Shown here one piece after another: positions 1 through 6,088 of a DNA stretch of 10,443 bases. Every line of letters begins with the position of its first letter. Position 1 is the first letter of the stretch. Under the pieces are notes generated by a model that did no database searches, had not been told where the DNA came from, and saw nothing but the letters and a program-made list of their open reading frames with translations. This DNA comes from an uncultured Collinsella sp. (GTDB lineage Bacteria > Actinomycetota > Coriobacteriia > Coriobacteriales > Coriobacteriaceae), in the NCBI GenBank assembly GCA_934630375.1, contig CAKTVQ010000036.1, positions 1-10,443 of the forward strand, read 5' to 3'. A program made the position numbers and the translations under genes.

Positions 1-54
1 GACGGCGAGCGTCTCGAGGCGCTGATCAATAAGCTGAGCAATTCTCGCAAGTAG
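1..54 (+). CDS. 3' end of an unidentified gene (partial)
   Basis: Frame 1 is open from the window edge and encodes DGERLEALINKLSNSRK before a TAG stop at 52-54. Only 17 residues are visible. They look like a charged, amphipathic helical C-terminus, which is too little to name a family. A strong + strand terminator starts 50 bp downstream, which supports this being a real gene end and not a chance open frame. The gene is convergent with the penicillin-binding protein gene to its right. Confidence 0.6.
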   Translation, partial: DGERLEALINKLSNSRK

Positions 55-103
55 GCGTGCGGGTCGTGCGCTCGGCATTGTGTGCGCTGACATAGTGGCT
101 TGT

Positions 104-140
104 AAGGGGTATCGACGTTGGTCGGTACCCCTTTTTGTTT
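104..140 (+). terminator. Rho-independent terminator of the upstream + strand gene
   Basis: Arms 104-116 and 121-133 form a 13-bp stem with a single T-G wobble and a GTTG tetraloop (117-120). A T-rich tail (TTTTTGTTT) runs through 140. It lies 50 bp after the stop codon at 54, as expected for the terminator of that gene. Confidence 0.85.
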
Positions 141-179
141 GCTGGTATAAAGACCGCCCACCAGGTCGCTCCAAACTAA

Positions 180-216
180 AAGGCCCCGAGCAGTTCAATA
201 AGCTGCTCGGGGCCTT
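180..216 (-). terminator. Terminator of the PBP gene, probably bidirectional
   Basis: AAGGCCCCGAGCAG (180-193) and its perfect complement (203-216) form a 14-bp stem around a 9-nt loop. Read on the minus strand, the stem is followed by TTTTAGTTT, a good tail for transcripts of the penicillin-binding protein gene that ends at 239. On the + strand the tail (TTGTTGG) is weaker, so it could at most back up the terminator at 104-140. Confidence 0.85.
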
Positions 217-238
217 GTTGGCTTTAGTCGCGTACTTC

Positions 239-2437
239 TTAGCCGACCGTATCGTCAGGCGTGGGCGAGGGGTCGGGAGTGGGCGTGGGCGTAGGAGTGT
301 CGCCATCGCCGCCGGTCGAACCACCAGTGGAGCCGCCCGTCGAGCCACCGGTCGTACCGGTGCCGCCGGTGGTGTCGCCGCCCGTGGTCTCGGTGGTCGT
401 GGTCGTCGTGGTAGTCGTTGTGGTGGTTTCCTCTTCCTCTTCCTCTTCGTCCTTGTCCTTGTCGTCGTTCTCCGACTTCTTGGTGTTGTTGGTGCCGTAG
501 AACTTCCAGACGCTGTTGTTCTTGTAGGTGGGCGCCGTTCCGGTCGCAAACTCCTCGCGCTCGGTACCGGTCAGAACGGTGTTCATAAACCGCTTAAAGA
601 CAGGCAGGTTGGTGCTGTCGCCCAGCAGGTCCGTGCCGTACTTTTGGATGGGGATCTCGCCCGCGGAATAGCCGGTCCACAGGGCGCACGCCAACTGCGG
701 GGTATAGCCGCAGAACCACAGGTTGGTGGTGTTGTCGGTGGTGCCCGTCTTGCCGGCATAGGGCTGGTTGACGCTCAGGGCACCGGCAGCACCCGTACCG
801 CCGCCCTGCATGACGCCGGACAGAACATCGGTGACCGCGGCGGCCTCGCCCTCGGTAAGCACCTGTGAGGGATTGTCGGTGTGCTGGTACAGCACCGAAC
901 CGGTACGAGAGTCAATTTCGGTGATGGCGATCGGCTGGCGATAGTAGCCACCGTTGGCAAACGTCGCGTAGGCGGCGGCCATCTCGAGCGGCGAGATCGA
1001 GCCTGTGCCGAGCGTCATGACGGGAACGTCCTCGATGTTGTCCTTGGCGGGATCGATACCGAGCTTTTTGACGAGCGAGATGATCTTGCTGTTGCCGACG
1101 GCTTCCGCCACCTGGATGTAGCCGGTGTTGGAGGAGTATGCCGTCGCCTGCTTGAGCGAGATGTTGCCATAGCTGTGGTTGGCGTAGTTTTGGACCTCGG
1201 TCGTGGTGCCCTTGGCCTTGAGCGGCGAGTTGCAGTTGAGGGTGACGTTGGGGTTCATGCCGTTTTGGATGGCAGTTGCCAGCGTAAAGGCCTTAAAGGT
1301 GGAGCCGACGGGACGCTTGGCCGTGGCATGGTTTACGTGGTTCTCGTCAGCGTTGTAGTCGTATCCGCCCACCATGCACTTGATGTAGCCGGTCTTGGGG
1401 TCGACGACGACCATACCCATGTCCAGGCCGTCGAGTGAGAGCGTGTCGAGCTGCTCGCGGACGGCATTCTCTGCCACCTGCTGCATCGTGGGGTCGATGG
1501 TGGTCTTGACGGTCAGGCCGCCCTTAAAGAGCACGTCGGTCGAGAACTCCTGCTCCAGCAGCTGCTTAACATAGGCGACAAAGTAGGGCTGCGAGTATAC
1601 GTCGACGCCGCTGCCCGAAATCTCGGTCACGTTGAGGGTGATGGGCTCGGCTTGTGCGGCATCGTGTTCCTCCTGGGTGATGTGGCCCAGGCGCAGCATG
1701 TTGTCGAGAACCTTGTTGCGACGGGACAGCGCCAGGTCGGGGTTGACCGTGGGGTCGTACTGCGAGGGCGAGTTGGGAAGGCCGATGAGCAGCGCGGCCT
1801 CGCTCAGGGTGAGGTCGGCGGCGCTCTTGGACAGATAGGTCTCGGCTGCGGCCTCGATGCCGTAGGCGCCGTGGCCGTAATAGATGGTGTTGAGGTACAT
1901 CATGAGGATCTCGTCTTTGGAGTACATGTCCTCCATCTTGATGGCGATGTAGGCCTCGCGCACCTTACGCTCGATGGTCGAGTCGAACTGTTCCTCCTGC
2001 AGGATGGTGTTGCGCACCAGCTGCTGGGTGATAGTCGAGGCGCCTTCGTGCCCGCCGCCGAGGGTTGCCACCGCAGCACGCGCGATACCCCACAGGTCGA
2101 TACCGCCGTGCTCGTAGAAGCGCTCGTCCTCGACGTCAACGGTGCCCTGCAGCACGTAGGGGGAGACCTCGTCCTTGGTGATGGACTTGCGGTTTTGCGT
2201 GTAGAAGCTCGCTATCTTGTTGCCGTTGCAGTCAACGATCTCGGTGGGCTCGCTCACCAGATACGCGTTGGCGTCGGTGTAGTCGGGCAGATCGGACAGC
2301 CAGCGGTTGACGTTGCCGACCATGCCGATGCCAAACGCCACGCCCGCAATCAGCAGAAAGCCCAAAAACGAGAGCAGGATTATGGGCAGGGCGTGCGTCT
2401 TTGAACGGCTGTGTCCCTGTCGTTGGCGAGGACCCAT
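239..2437 (-). CDS. Class A (bifunctional) penicillin-binding protein, PBP1A family
   Basis: This protein polymerises glycan strands (glycosyltransferase family 51) and cross-links peptides (transpeptidase) at the outer face of the membrane. I start it at the ATG at 2435-2437 (732 aa), because GGAGG lies 7 nt upstream and the 41 extra residues from the ATG at 2560 add nothing membrane-like. A basic N-terminus precedes one membrane segment (about residues 17-40). The GT51 motifs are EDERFYEHGG (catalytic Glu about 103), STITQQ (134-139), RKVREAY and EILMMYLN. The transpeptidase motifs are STFK (nucleophile Ser379, Lys382), SSN (435-437) and KTG (563-565). The family fold ends near residue 645. 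The tail is unusual: an acidic run, 12 consecutive Thr (671-682), three STGG repeats and a TP-rich end. It is transcribed alone, divergently from the U32 gene. Confidence 0.95.
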   Translation of the reverse strand: MGPRQRQGHSRSKTHALPIILLSFLGFLLIAGVAFGIGMVGNVNRWLSDLPDYTDANAYLVSEPTEIVDCNGNKIASFYTQNRKSITKDEVSPYVLQGTVDVEDERFYEHGGIDLWGIARAAVATLGGGHEGASTITQQLVRNTILQEEQFDSTIERKVREAYIAIKMEDMYSKDEILMMYLNTIYYGHGAYGIEAAAETYLSKSAADLTLSEAALLIGLPNSPSQYDPTVNPDLALSRRNKVLDNMLRLGHITQEEHDAAQAEPITLNVTEISGSGVDVYSQPYFVAYVKQLLEQEFSTDVLFKGGLTVKTTIDPTMQQVAENAVREQLDTLSLDGLDMGMVVVDPKTGYIKCMVGGYDYNADENHVNHATAKRPVGSTFKAFTLATAIQNGMNPNVTLNCNSPLKAKGTTTEVQNYANHSYGNISLKQATAYSSNTGYIQVAEAVGNSKIISLVKKLGIDPAKDNIEDVPVMTLGTGSISPLEMAAAYATFANGGYYRQPIAITEIDSRTGSVLYQHTDNPSQVLTEGEAAAVTDVLSGVMQGGGTGAAGALSVNQPYAGKTGTTDNTTNLWFCGYTPQLACALWTGYSAGEIPIQKYGTDLLGDSTNLPVFKRFMNTVLTGTEREEFATGTAPTYKNNSVWKFYGTNNTKKSENDDKDKDEEEEEEETTTTTTTTTTTTETTGGDTTGGTGTTGGSTGGSTGGSTGGDGDTPTPTPTPDPSPTPDDTVG

Positions 2438-2444
2438 ATATTGA

Positions 2445-2449
2445 CCTCC
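2445..2449 (-). promoter_or_regulatory. Ribosome binding site that sets the PBP start
   Basis: On the minus strand GGAGG is followed by a 7-nt spacer (TCAATAT) and then ATG at 2437-2435. No comparable site precedes the in-frame ATG at 2560. This favours the 732-residue protein over a 773-residue one. Confidence 0.8.
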
Positions 2450-2599
2450 AGGTATGTCGTGCCGGACGGTGGATGTGCCGTCGGGGCAGGATGGACATAA
2501 GTTATTACACGATAAACCAAACGGGGCGCGTGAGGCCTCGTGTATGCTGGAAGACGGCATTTTTCAGAGTGAATGCATACCTTGGTAAGGAGTTTGTCG
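2450..2599. promoter_or_regulatory. Divergent promoter region between PBP and U32 genes
   Basis: The two genes start back to back here, so both promoters should lie in this stretch. An AT-rich island at about 2496-2520 stands out from the GC-rich surroundings. On the minus strand it reads TTTGGT, 16 nt, TATGTC, a weak sigma-70-like pair for the PBP gene. On the + strand TATGCT (2543-2548) is a plausible -10 box for the U32 gene, but I see no good -35. These boxes are weak matches and the exact positions are guesses. No operator-like palindrome is obvious. Confidence 0.4.
2587..2592 (+). promoter_or_regulatory. Ribosome binding site that sets the U32 gene start
   Basis: AAGGAG is followed by a 7-nt spacer (TTTGTCG) and ATG at 2600. 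The in-frame ATG at 2573 lies upstream of this site and has no such site of its own, so the protein most likely begins MTIRAMGPNG. Confidence 0.8.
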
Positions 2600-4558
2600 A
2601 TGACGATTCGGGCGATGGGGCCGAACGGACAATACAAGACTGGATTGGATGTTGTCAGTGCGGCGCTGCCCGAGCTGCTGGCGCCGGCGGGCGGGCTCGA
2701 CCAGATGCTTGCGGCCATCGCCGCGGGTGCCGATGCCATCTATGCGGGGTTGGGCGGCTTTAACGCCCGTGTGAGCGCCCACAGCTTTACGGATGACGAG
2801 TTTGCGCGCGGCTGTGCTGTGGCGCATGCCCATGGCGTGCGTGTGTACGTGACGCTCAACGTGTTCGTGTTTGACGATGAGTTGTCCGACGCGGTGGCGT
2901 TGGGAGCTCATGCACTGGAGCTGGGCGCCGATGCTCTGATTGTCGCCGATGCCGGGCTGGCTTGTGTACTGCGCACGGCGATTCCCGGGGTCGAGATTCA
3001 CCTGTCCACGCAGGCGGGCGTTCATAGCGAAGGCGCCGTGCGGCTTGCCGCCGATGAGCTGGGGGTCGAGCGCGTGACGACGGCACGCGAGCTGGCGGTC
3101 GACGAGATTGCGGCGCTATGTGCCACGGGCGTGCCCATCGAGGTATTCTGCCACGGTGCGATTTGCATCGGCTATTCGGGGGCGTGCGGGTTCTCGGCCC
3201 TGCGGCGTGGGCGCTCGGCGATGCGCGGCGACTGCACGCAGCCGTGCCGTCTGGCGTACGACCTGGTGGACGAGGCGGGGCAGAGCGTTGTCGCCGTCGA
3301 GGGGGATCGCCTGCTGTGTCCGCGCGACTATCTGGGTATTGCGCATCTGCCCGAGCTTGTAGATGCCGGCGTGGCGTCGCTCAAGATCGAGGGGCGCATG
3401 AAGAACCCCGATTACGTATTCAACGTGGTGCGGGTTTGGCGCCGGGCGCTCGATATGCTGCGCGACGGCGCGTGGGACCCCGGTGCCGTGGAAGAGCTTG
3501 AGCGCGAGCTGGGAAGGTCGTTTAACCGTGGGTTTACCGACGCGTATCTGCGGGGGCGTTCGGGTGCCGAGCTGATGAGCTTTGAGCGTGCAATTAACCA
3601 GGGCGTGCGCGTGGGGCGCTTGGTCGCTGTGGGCCACGAAGAGGTGACCGTTGAACTCGATGCCGCCGTGGCGGCGGGTGACACGCTCGAGATTCGGTTC
3701 TATCCGGGCGTCGACGCGCGTCCCGATGTGCCCAAGCGCTGGCCGCAGGTGCCCTGCCCGGTGGATGCCGCAGCGGGGAAGCGCGTCGTCGTGCATTGCA
3801 AGCGTAAGGTGGACACGGGCTGCGAGGTATACCTGATTCGCAGCGCCGGCGTGTTGGATCAGACAGCGGCGGTGTTGGAGCGCATGCGGGCCGAGGCGGA
3901 TGCGATTGCGCCCGTTGCGCGCGCCGTTGAGGTGCTGCCCTTTGAGGACGTTGCGGTGGATGGCGGTGCGTCGACGGAGTTGGTGGAGCGCGCGGTTCCC
4001 GCTCGCATGGTTTTTGCCTGGCAGCTGATGGATGCCGACCCGCGCGGAGAACTCGATTTGTCCGACACTGTTGTGGTGCTTGACGAGGTGTGCCGCACGG
4101 GTGACGCTGACCGGACCCGCTCACTGATGCAGCGTGCCGGGCGCGTCGTCTGCCGCAACCTGGGTCAGGTAGTGATCGCTTGCAAGCTGGGCGTGACGTT
4201 TGACGTGGCGGCGCCGGTGTTCTGCGCGAATCGGGTCACGCTTACCTGGCTGCGCGGACTCGGGGCGGGGCGGGTGTACTTGCCGGCCGAGTTGCTCGGC
4301 AATGATGCGGAGCGTGTTGCCGGGCTTGCCGCTTGTTCCGGTGTCTTGGGGCCTGTCGATGCCGACCGTCCCGAGCTCATGGTGTGCGAGCACTGCTTGC
4401 TGACTGCCGAGGGCGCCTGCGCCACGGATACAACGGGGCAGGTTCGTTGCCGTGACTGCTCGCGCCGTCAGCAGGCGCGCTTTTTGGTCGAACGTGACGG
4501 CACGCGTTTGCCGGTCGTTATCGACGCGTGCGGCAGGACGAGGATTTTCCTGTCGTAG
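2600..4558 (+). CDS. U32-family protein (RlhA/TrhP-like, annotated as peptidase U32)
   Basis: The protein is 652 aa from the ATG behind AAGGAG. The N-terminal half is a U32 domain: PELLAPAGGLDQMLAAI opens the barrel, and residues 181-199 (EVFCHGAICIGYSGACGFS) fit the U32 signature. Cys189, Cys196, Cys212 and Cys216, with Cys240 in LLCPRDYL, are candidate iron-sulfur ligands. The C-terminal half resembles the extra region of long U32 proteins and ends in a CEHC...C...CRDC cluster (Cys596, 599, 607, 617, 620) before RLPVVIDACGRTRIFLS. U32 proteins are called collagenase-like proteases, but the studied relatives RlhA, TrhP and UbiU/V act in RNA or quinone hydroxylation, and UbiU/V bind [4Fe-4S]. 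I infer RNA hydroxylation rather than proteolysis. tyrS follows after 96 bp with no terminator between, so co-transcription is possible. The extreme C-terminus stops slightly short of what I recall for long homologues. Confidence 0.88.
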   Translation: MTIRAMGPNGQYKTGLDVVSAALPELLAPAGGLDQMLAAIAAGADAIYAGLGGFNARVSAHSFTDDEFARGCAVAHAHGVRVYVTLNVFVFDDELSDAVALGAHALELGADALIVADAGLACVLRTAIPGVEIHLSTQAGVHSEGAVRLAADELGVERVTTARELAVDEIAALCATGVPIEVFCHGAICIGYSGACGFSALRRGRSAMRGDCTQPCRLAYDLVDEAGQSVVAVEGDRLLCPRDYLGIAHLPELVDAGVASLKIEGRMKNPDYVFNVVRVWRRALDMLRDGAWDPGAVEELERELGRSFNRGFTDAYLRGRSGAELMSFERAINQGVRVGRLVAVGHEEVTVELDAAVAAGDTLEIRFYPGVDARPDVPKRWPQVPCPVDAAAGKRVVVHCKRKVDTGCEVYLIRSAGVLDQTAAVLERMRAEADAIAPVARAVEVLPFEDVAVDGGASTELVERAVPARMVFAWQLMDADPRGELDLSDTVVVLDEVCRTGDADRTRSLMQRAGRVVCRNLGQVVIACKLGVTFDVAAPVFCANRVTLTWLRGLGAGRVYLPAELLGNDAERVAGLAACSGVLGPVDADRPELMVCEHCLLTAEGACATDTTGQVRCRDCSRRQQARFLVERDGTRLPVVIDACGRTRIFLS

Positions 4559-4606
4559 GTGCTGCGTCGCGTCAGTTTGTTATCATAAGAGAGTTTATGG
4601 ACTTCC

Positions 4607-4633
4607 AGCACCGCCGTTTTCGGCGAGGGTGCT
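4607..4633 (+). other. Hairpin in the tyrS leader, next to its ribosome binding site
   Basis: AGCACC (4607-4612) pairs with GGTGCT (4628-4633), and GCCG (4613-4616) pairs with CGGC (4621-4624) around a TTTT loop. A 3-nt bulge (4625-4627) sits on the 3' side. It ends 7 nt before AAGGAGG (4641-4647). It has no T tail, so it is not a terminator. It could affect translation or stabilise a processed tyrS mRNA, but it may simply be chance structure. Confidence 0.4.
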
Positions 4634-4654
4634 ATAGCAAAAGGAGGATACCCA

Positions 4655-5866
4655 ATGCTGTCTGTTGACGAGCAAATGCGTATCATCACCTCGGGCGCCG
4701 CGCAGATCGTTCCCGAGGCCGACCTTCGCAAGAAGCTTGAGAAGGGCGAGCCCCTCAACATCAAGCTCGGCGTCGACCCCACCAGCCCCGACCTGCACCT
4801 GGGCCATGCCGTGCCGCTGCGCAAGATGCGTCAGTTCCAGGACCTGGGCCACAACGTCACCCTCATCATCGGCAACGGTACCGCGCTGATTGGCGACCCT
4901 TCGGGCAAGAATTCCACCCGTCCGCAGCTTTCGCAGGAGCAGATCGAGGCCAATGCCGAGACCTACGTGAGCCAGGCCATGAAGATCCTGGATCCCGAGA
5001 AGACCACCATCGTGCACAACGGTGACTGGATCTTGTCGATGGATCTGGCCGGTCTGCTGCAGGTGTGCTCCAAGTTCACCGTCGCTCGTATTCTCGAGCG
5101 CGACGACTTTACCAAGCGCTACCAGTCCCAGACGCCGATCGCCCTGCACGAGTTCCTGTATCCCGTGATGCAGGCATACGATTCGGTCATGATTAAGGCT
5201 GACGTGGAGATGGGCGGCACCGACCAGCTCTTCAACCTGCTCGCCGGCCGCGAGCTCATGGAGAAGATGGGCATGGAGCCGCAGATTGCGCTCACCATGC
5301 CGCTGCTCGAGGGCACCGACGGCGTGCGCAAGATGTCCAAGTCCTATGGCAACTACATCGGCCTGACCGACGCTCCCAAGGATATGTTCGGCAAGACCAT
5401 GTCCATCCCCGACGAGATGATCGGCAAGTACTATCGTCTGGCCAGCTCGCTCGCCCCGGCCGAGGTCGACAAGATCGACGCCGCCCTGGCCGACGGTTCT
5501 GCCGACCCCTACGAGCTCAAGCGCGCTCTGGGCCGCGACCTGTGCGATACCTACCACGGCGCCGGCGCCGGCGACGAGGCCCAGGCCGAGTTCGACCGTG
5601 TGTTCAAGGAGGGCCAGCTCGCCGACTTCCCCGAGAAGCACGTTGAGCTGACTGTTAACGACGAGGGCCAGATCTACCTCGCCGGCCTGCTCAAGGACTT
5701 GGGTCTTTCGGCCAGCGCCGGTCAGGCCCGCCGCGACATCGACGGCGGCGGCGTCAAGATCAACGGCAAGGCTGTGGCTCCCAAGAGCTACAACATCGAT
5801 CCGAGCGCCCTCAAGCTGGGTGACACCCTCTCCGTGGGCAAGCGCAAGGGTTTCAAGTTGGTCTAA
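4655..5866 (+). CDS. tyrS: Tyrosyl-tRNA synthetase
   Basis: This cytoplasmic class I aminoacyl-tRNA synthetase charges tRNA-Tyr with tyrosine using ATP, and works as a dimer. At 403 aa it has the usual length. The class I HIGH motif appears as HLGH (residues 48-51) in DPTSPDLHLGHAVPL, and KMSKS is exact at 226-230. YPVMQAYDS (169-177) and GGTDQ (187-191) line the tyrosine pocket. A C-terminal S4 RNA-binding domain spans about 337-402. The sequence around HLGH (KLGVDPTSPDLHLGH, QFQDLGH, IGDPSGK) resembles the TyrZ clade more than the E. coli TyrS type. AAGGAGG lies 7 nt before the ATG. The leader is too short, and lacks the conserved bases, to be a T-box. A terminator follows at 5894. Confidence 0.97.
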   Translation: MLSVDEQMRIITSGAAQIVPEADLRKKLEKGEPLNIKLGVDPTSPDLHLGHAVPLRKMRQFQDLGHNVTLIIGNGTALIGDPSGKNSTRPQLSQEQIEANAETYVSQAMKILDPEKTTIVHNGDWILSMDLAGLLQVCSKFTVARILERDDFTKRYQSQTPIALHEFLYPVMQAYDSVMIKADVEMGGTDQLFNLLAGRELMEKMGMEPQIALTMPLLEGTDGVRKMSKSYGNYIGLTDAPKDMFGKTMSIPDEMIGKYYRLASSLAPAEVDKIDAALADGSADPYELKRALGRDLCDTYHGAGAGDEAQAEFDRVFKEGQLADFPEKHVELTVNDEGQIYLAGLLKDLGLSASAGQARRDIDGGGVKINGKAVAPKSYNIDPSALKLGDTLSVGKRKGFKLV

Positions 5867-5893
5867 CGAGCGAGTTGACCTCACAAGTGCAAT

Positions 5894-5930
5894 AAGGCCG
5901 CAGCCGGGAATCCCGACTGCGGCCTTTTTT
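5894..5930 (+). terminator. Rho-independent terminator of tyrS
   Basis: AAGGCCGCAG (5894-5903) pairs perfectly with CTGCGGCCTT (5917-5926). After one C/A mismatch, CGGG (5905-5908) pairs with CCCG (5912-5915) around a tiny loop. A TTTTTT run (5925-5930) follows. It lies 28 bp after the tyrS stop and separates tyrS from the adenine deaminase gene. Confidence 0.92.
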
Positions 5931-5939
5931 GGTTACGAC

Positions 5940-5962
5940 GATCCCTTGGGGACGGAGGGATC
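5940..5962 (+). repeat. Degenerate GGGGAC-type intergenic element
   Basis: GATCCCT (5940-5946) and AGGGATC (5956-5962) form a perfect 7-bp inverted repeat around TGGGGACGG. The GGGGAC core matches the units at 7915, 7942, 8921, 8948 and, on the other strand, 8981 and 9008. The bases after it (GGAGGGATCATTT) differ from the TTCTT-like continuation of the others. It lies just past the tyrS terminator, in tyrS orientation. Membership of the same family is probable but not proven. Confidence 0.45.
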
Positions 5963-5992
5963 ATTTGGCGGTGCCGTTAAGCGGAAGGGGTG

Positions 5993-6021
5993 TTAGCGGG
6001 GCTTCCTTTTGGGCATACAAT
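5993..6021 (+). promoter_or_regulatory. ade: Likely promoter of the adenine deaminase gene
   Basis: TACAAT (6016-6021) is a close match to the sigma-70 -10 consensus. TTAGCG (5993-5998) lies at the ideal 17-nt distance, although it is a poor -35. Transcription would start near 6028 and give a leader of about 60 nt. That leader holds a small hairpin, CCGTAG (6057-6062) with CTACGG (6069-6074), which ends 2 nt before the ribosome binding site AAAGGAG. I see no purine riboswitch signature. Confidence 0.5.
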
Positions 6022-6088
6022 GGCTATTGGTTTGCTGCGGTGAAGGTCTGTCCGCTCCGTAGCTTTTTCTACGGTTAAAGGAGTATGT

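Noticed and set aside
80..868. Long + strand open frame opposite the PBP gene, with others at 1652-2404 and 881-1438
   Set aside because: They are antisense shadows of the PBP gene: low-complexity translations without domain motifs, no ribosome binding sites, and fully overlapped by an unambiguous gene.
4540..4600. Frameshift truncating the U32 protein
   Set aside because: Reading past the stop in other frames does not restore a clear family C-terminus, and the conserved CGRTRIF end is already present, so a natural stop is more likely.
4559..4654. Possible T-box leader before tyrS
   Set aside because: The gap is only 96 nt, shows no AGGGTGGNACCGCG-like sequence, and has no terminator to control.
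4595..5884. 429-aa minus-strand open frame opposite tyrS
   Set aside because: It is an antisense shadow in high-GC DNA. Its translation is rich in Leu/Gly/Val/His with no recognisable motif, while tyrS on the + strand has HIGH and KMSKS motifs and a good ribosome binding site.
5983..6010. Weak hairpin GGAAG...CTTCCTTTT as a second tyrS terminator
   Set aside because: It has only 5 bp with a 14-nt loop, overlaps the likely adenine deaminase promoter, and follows an already strong terminator.
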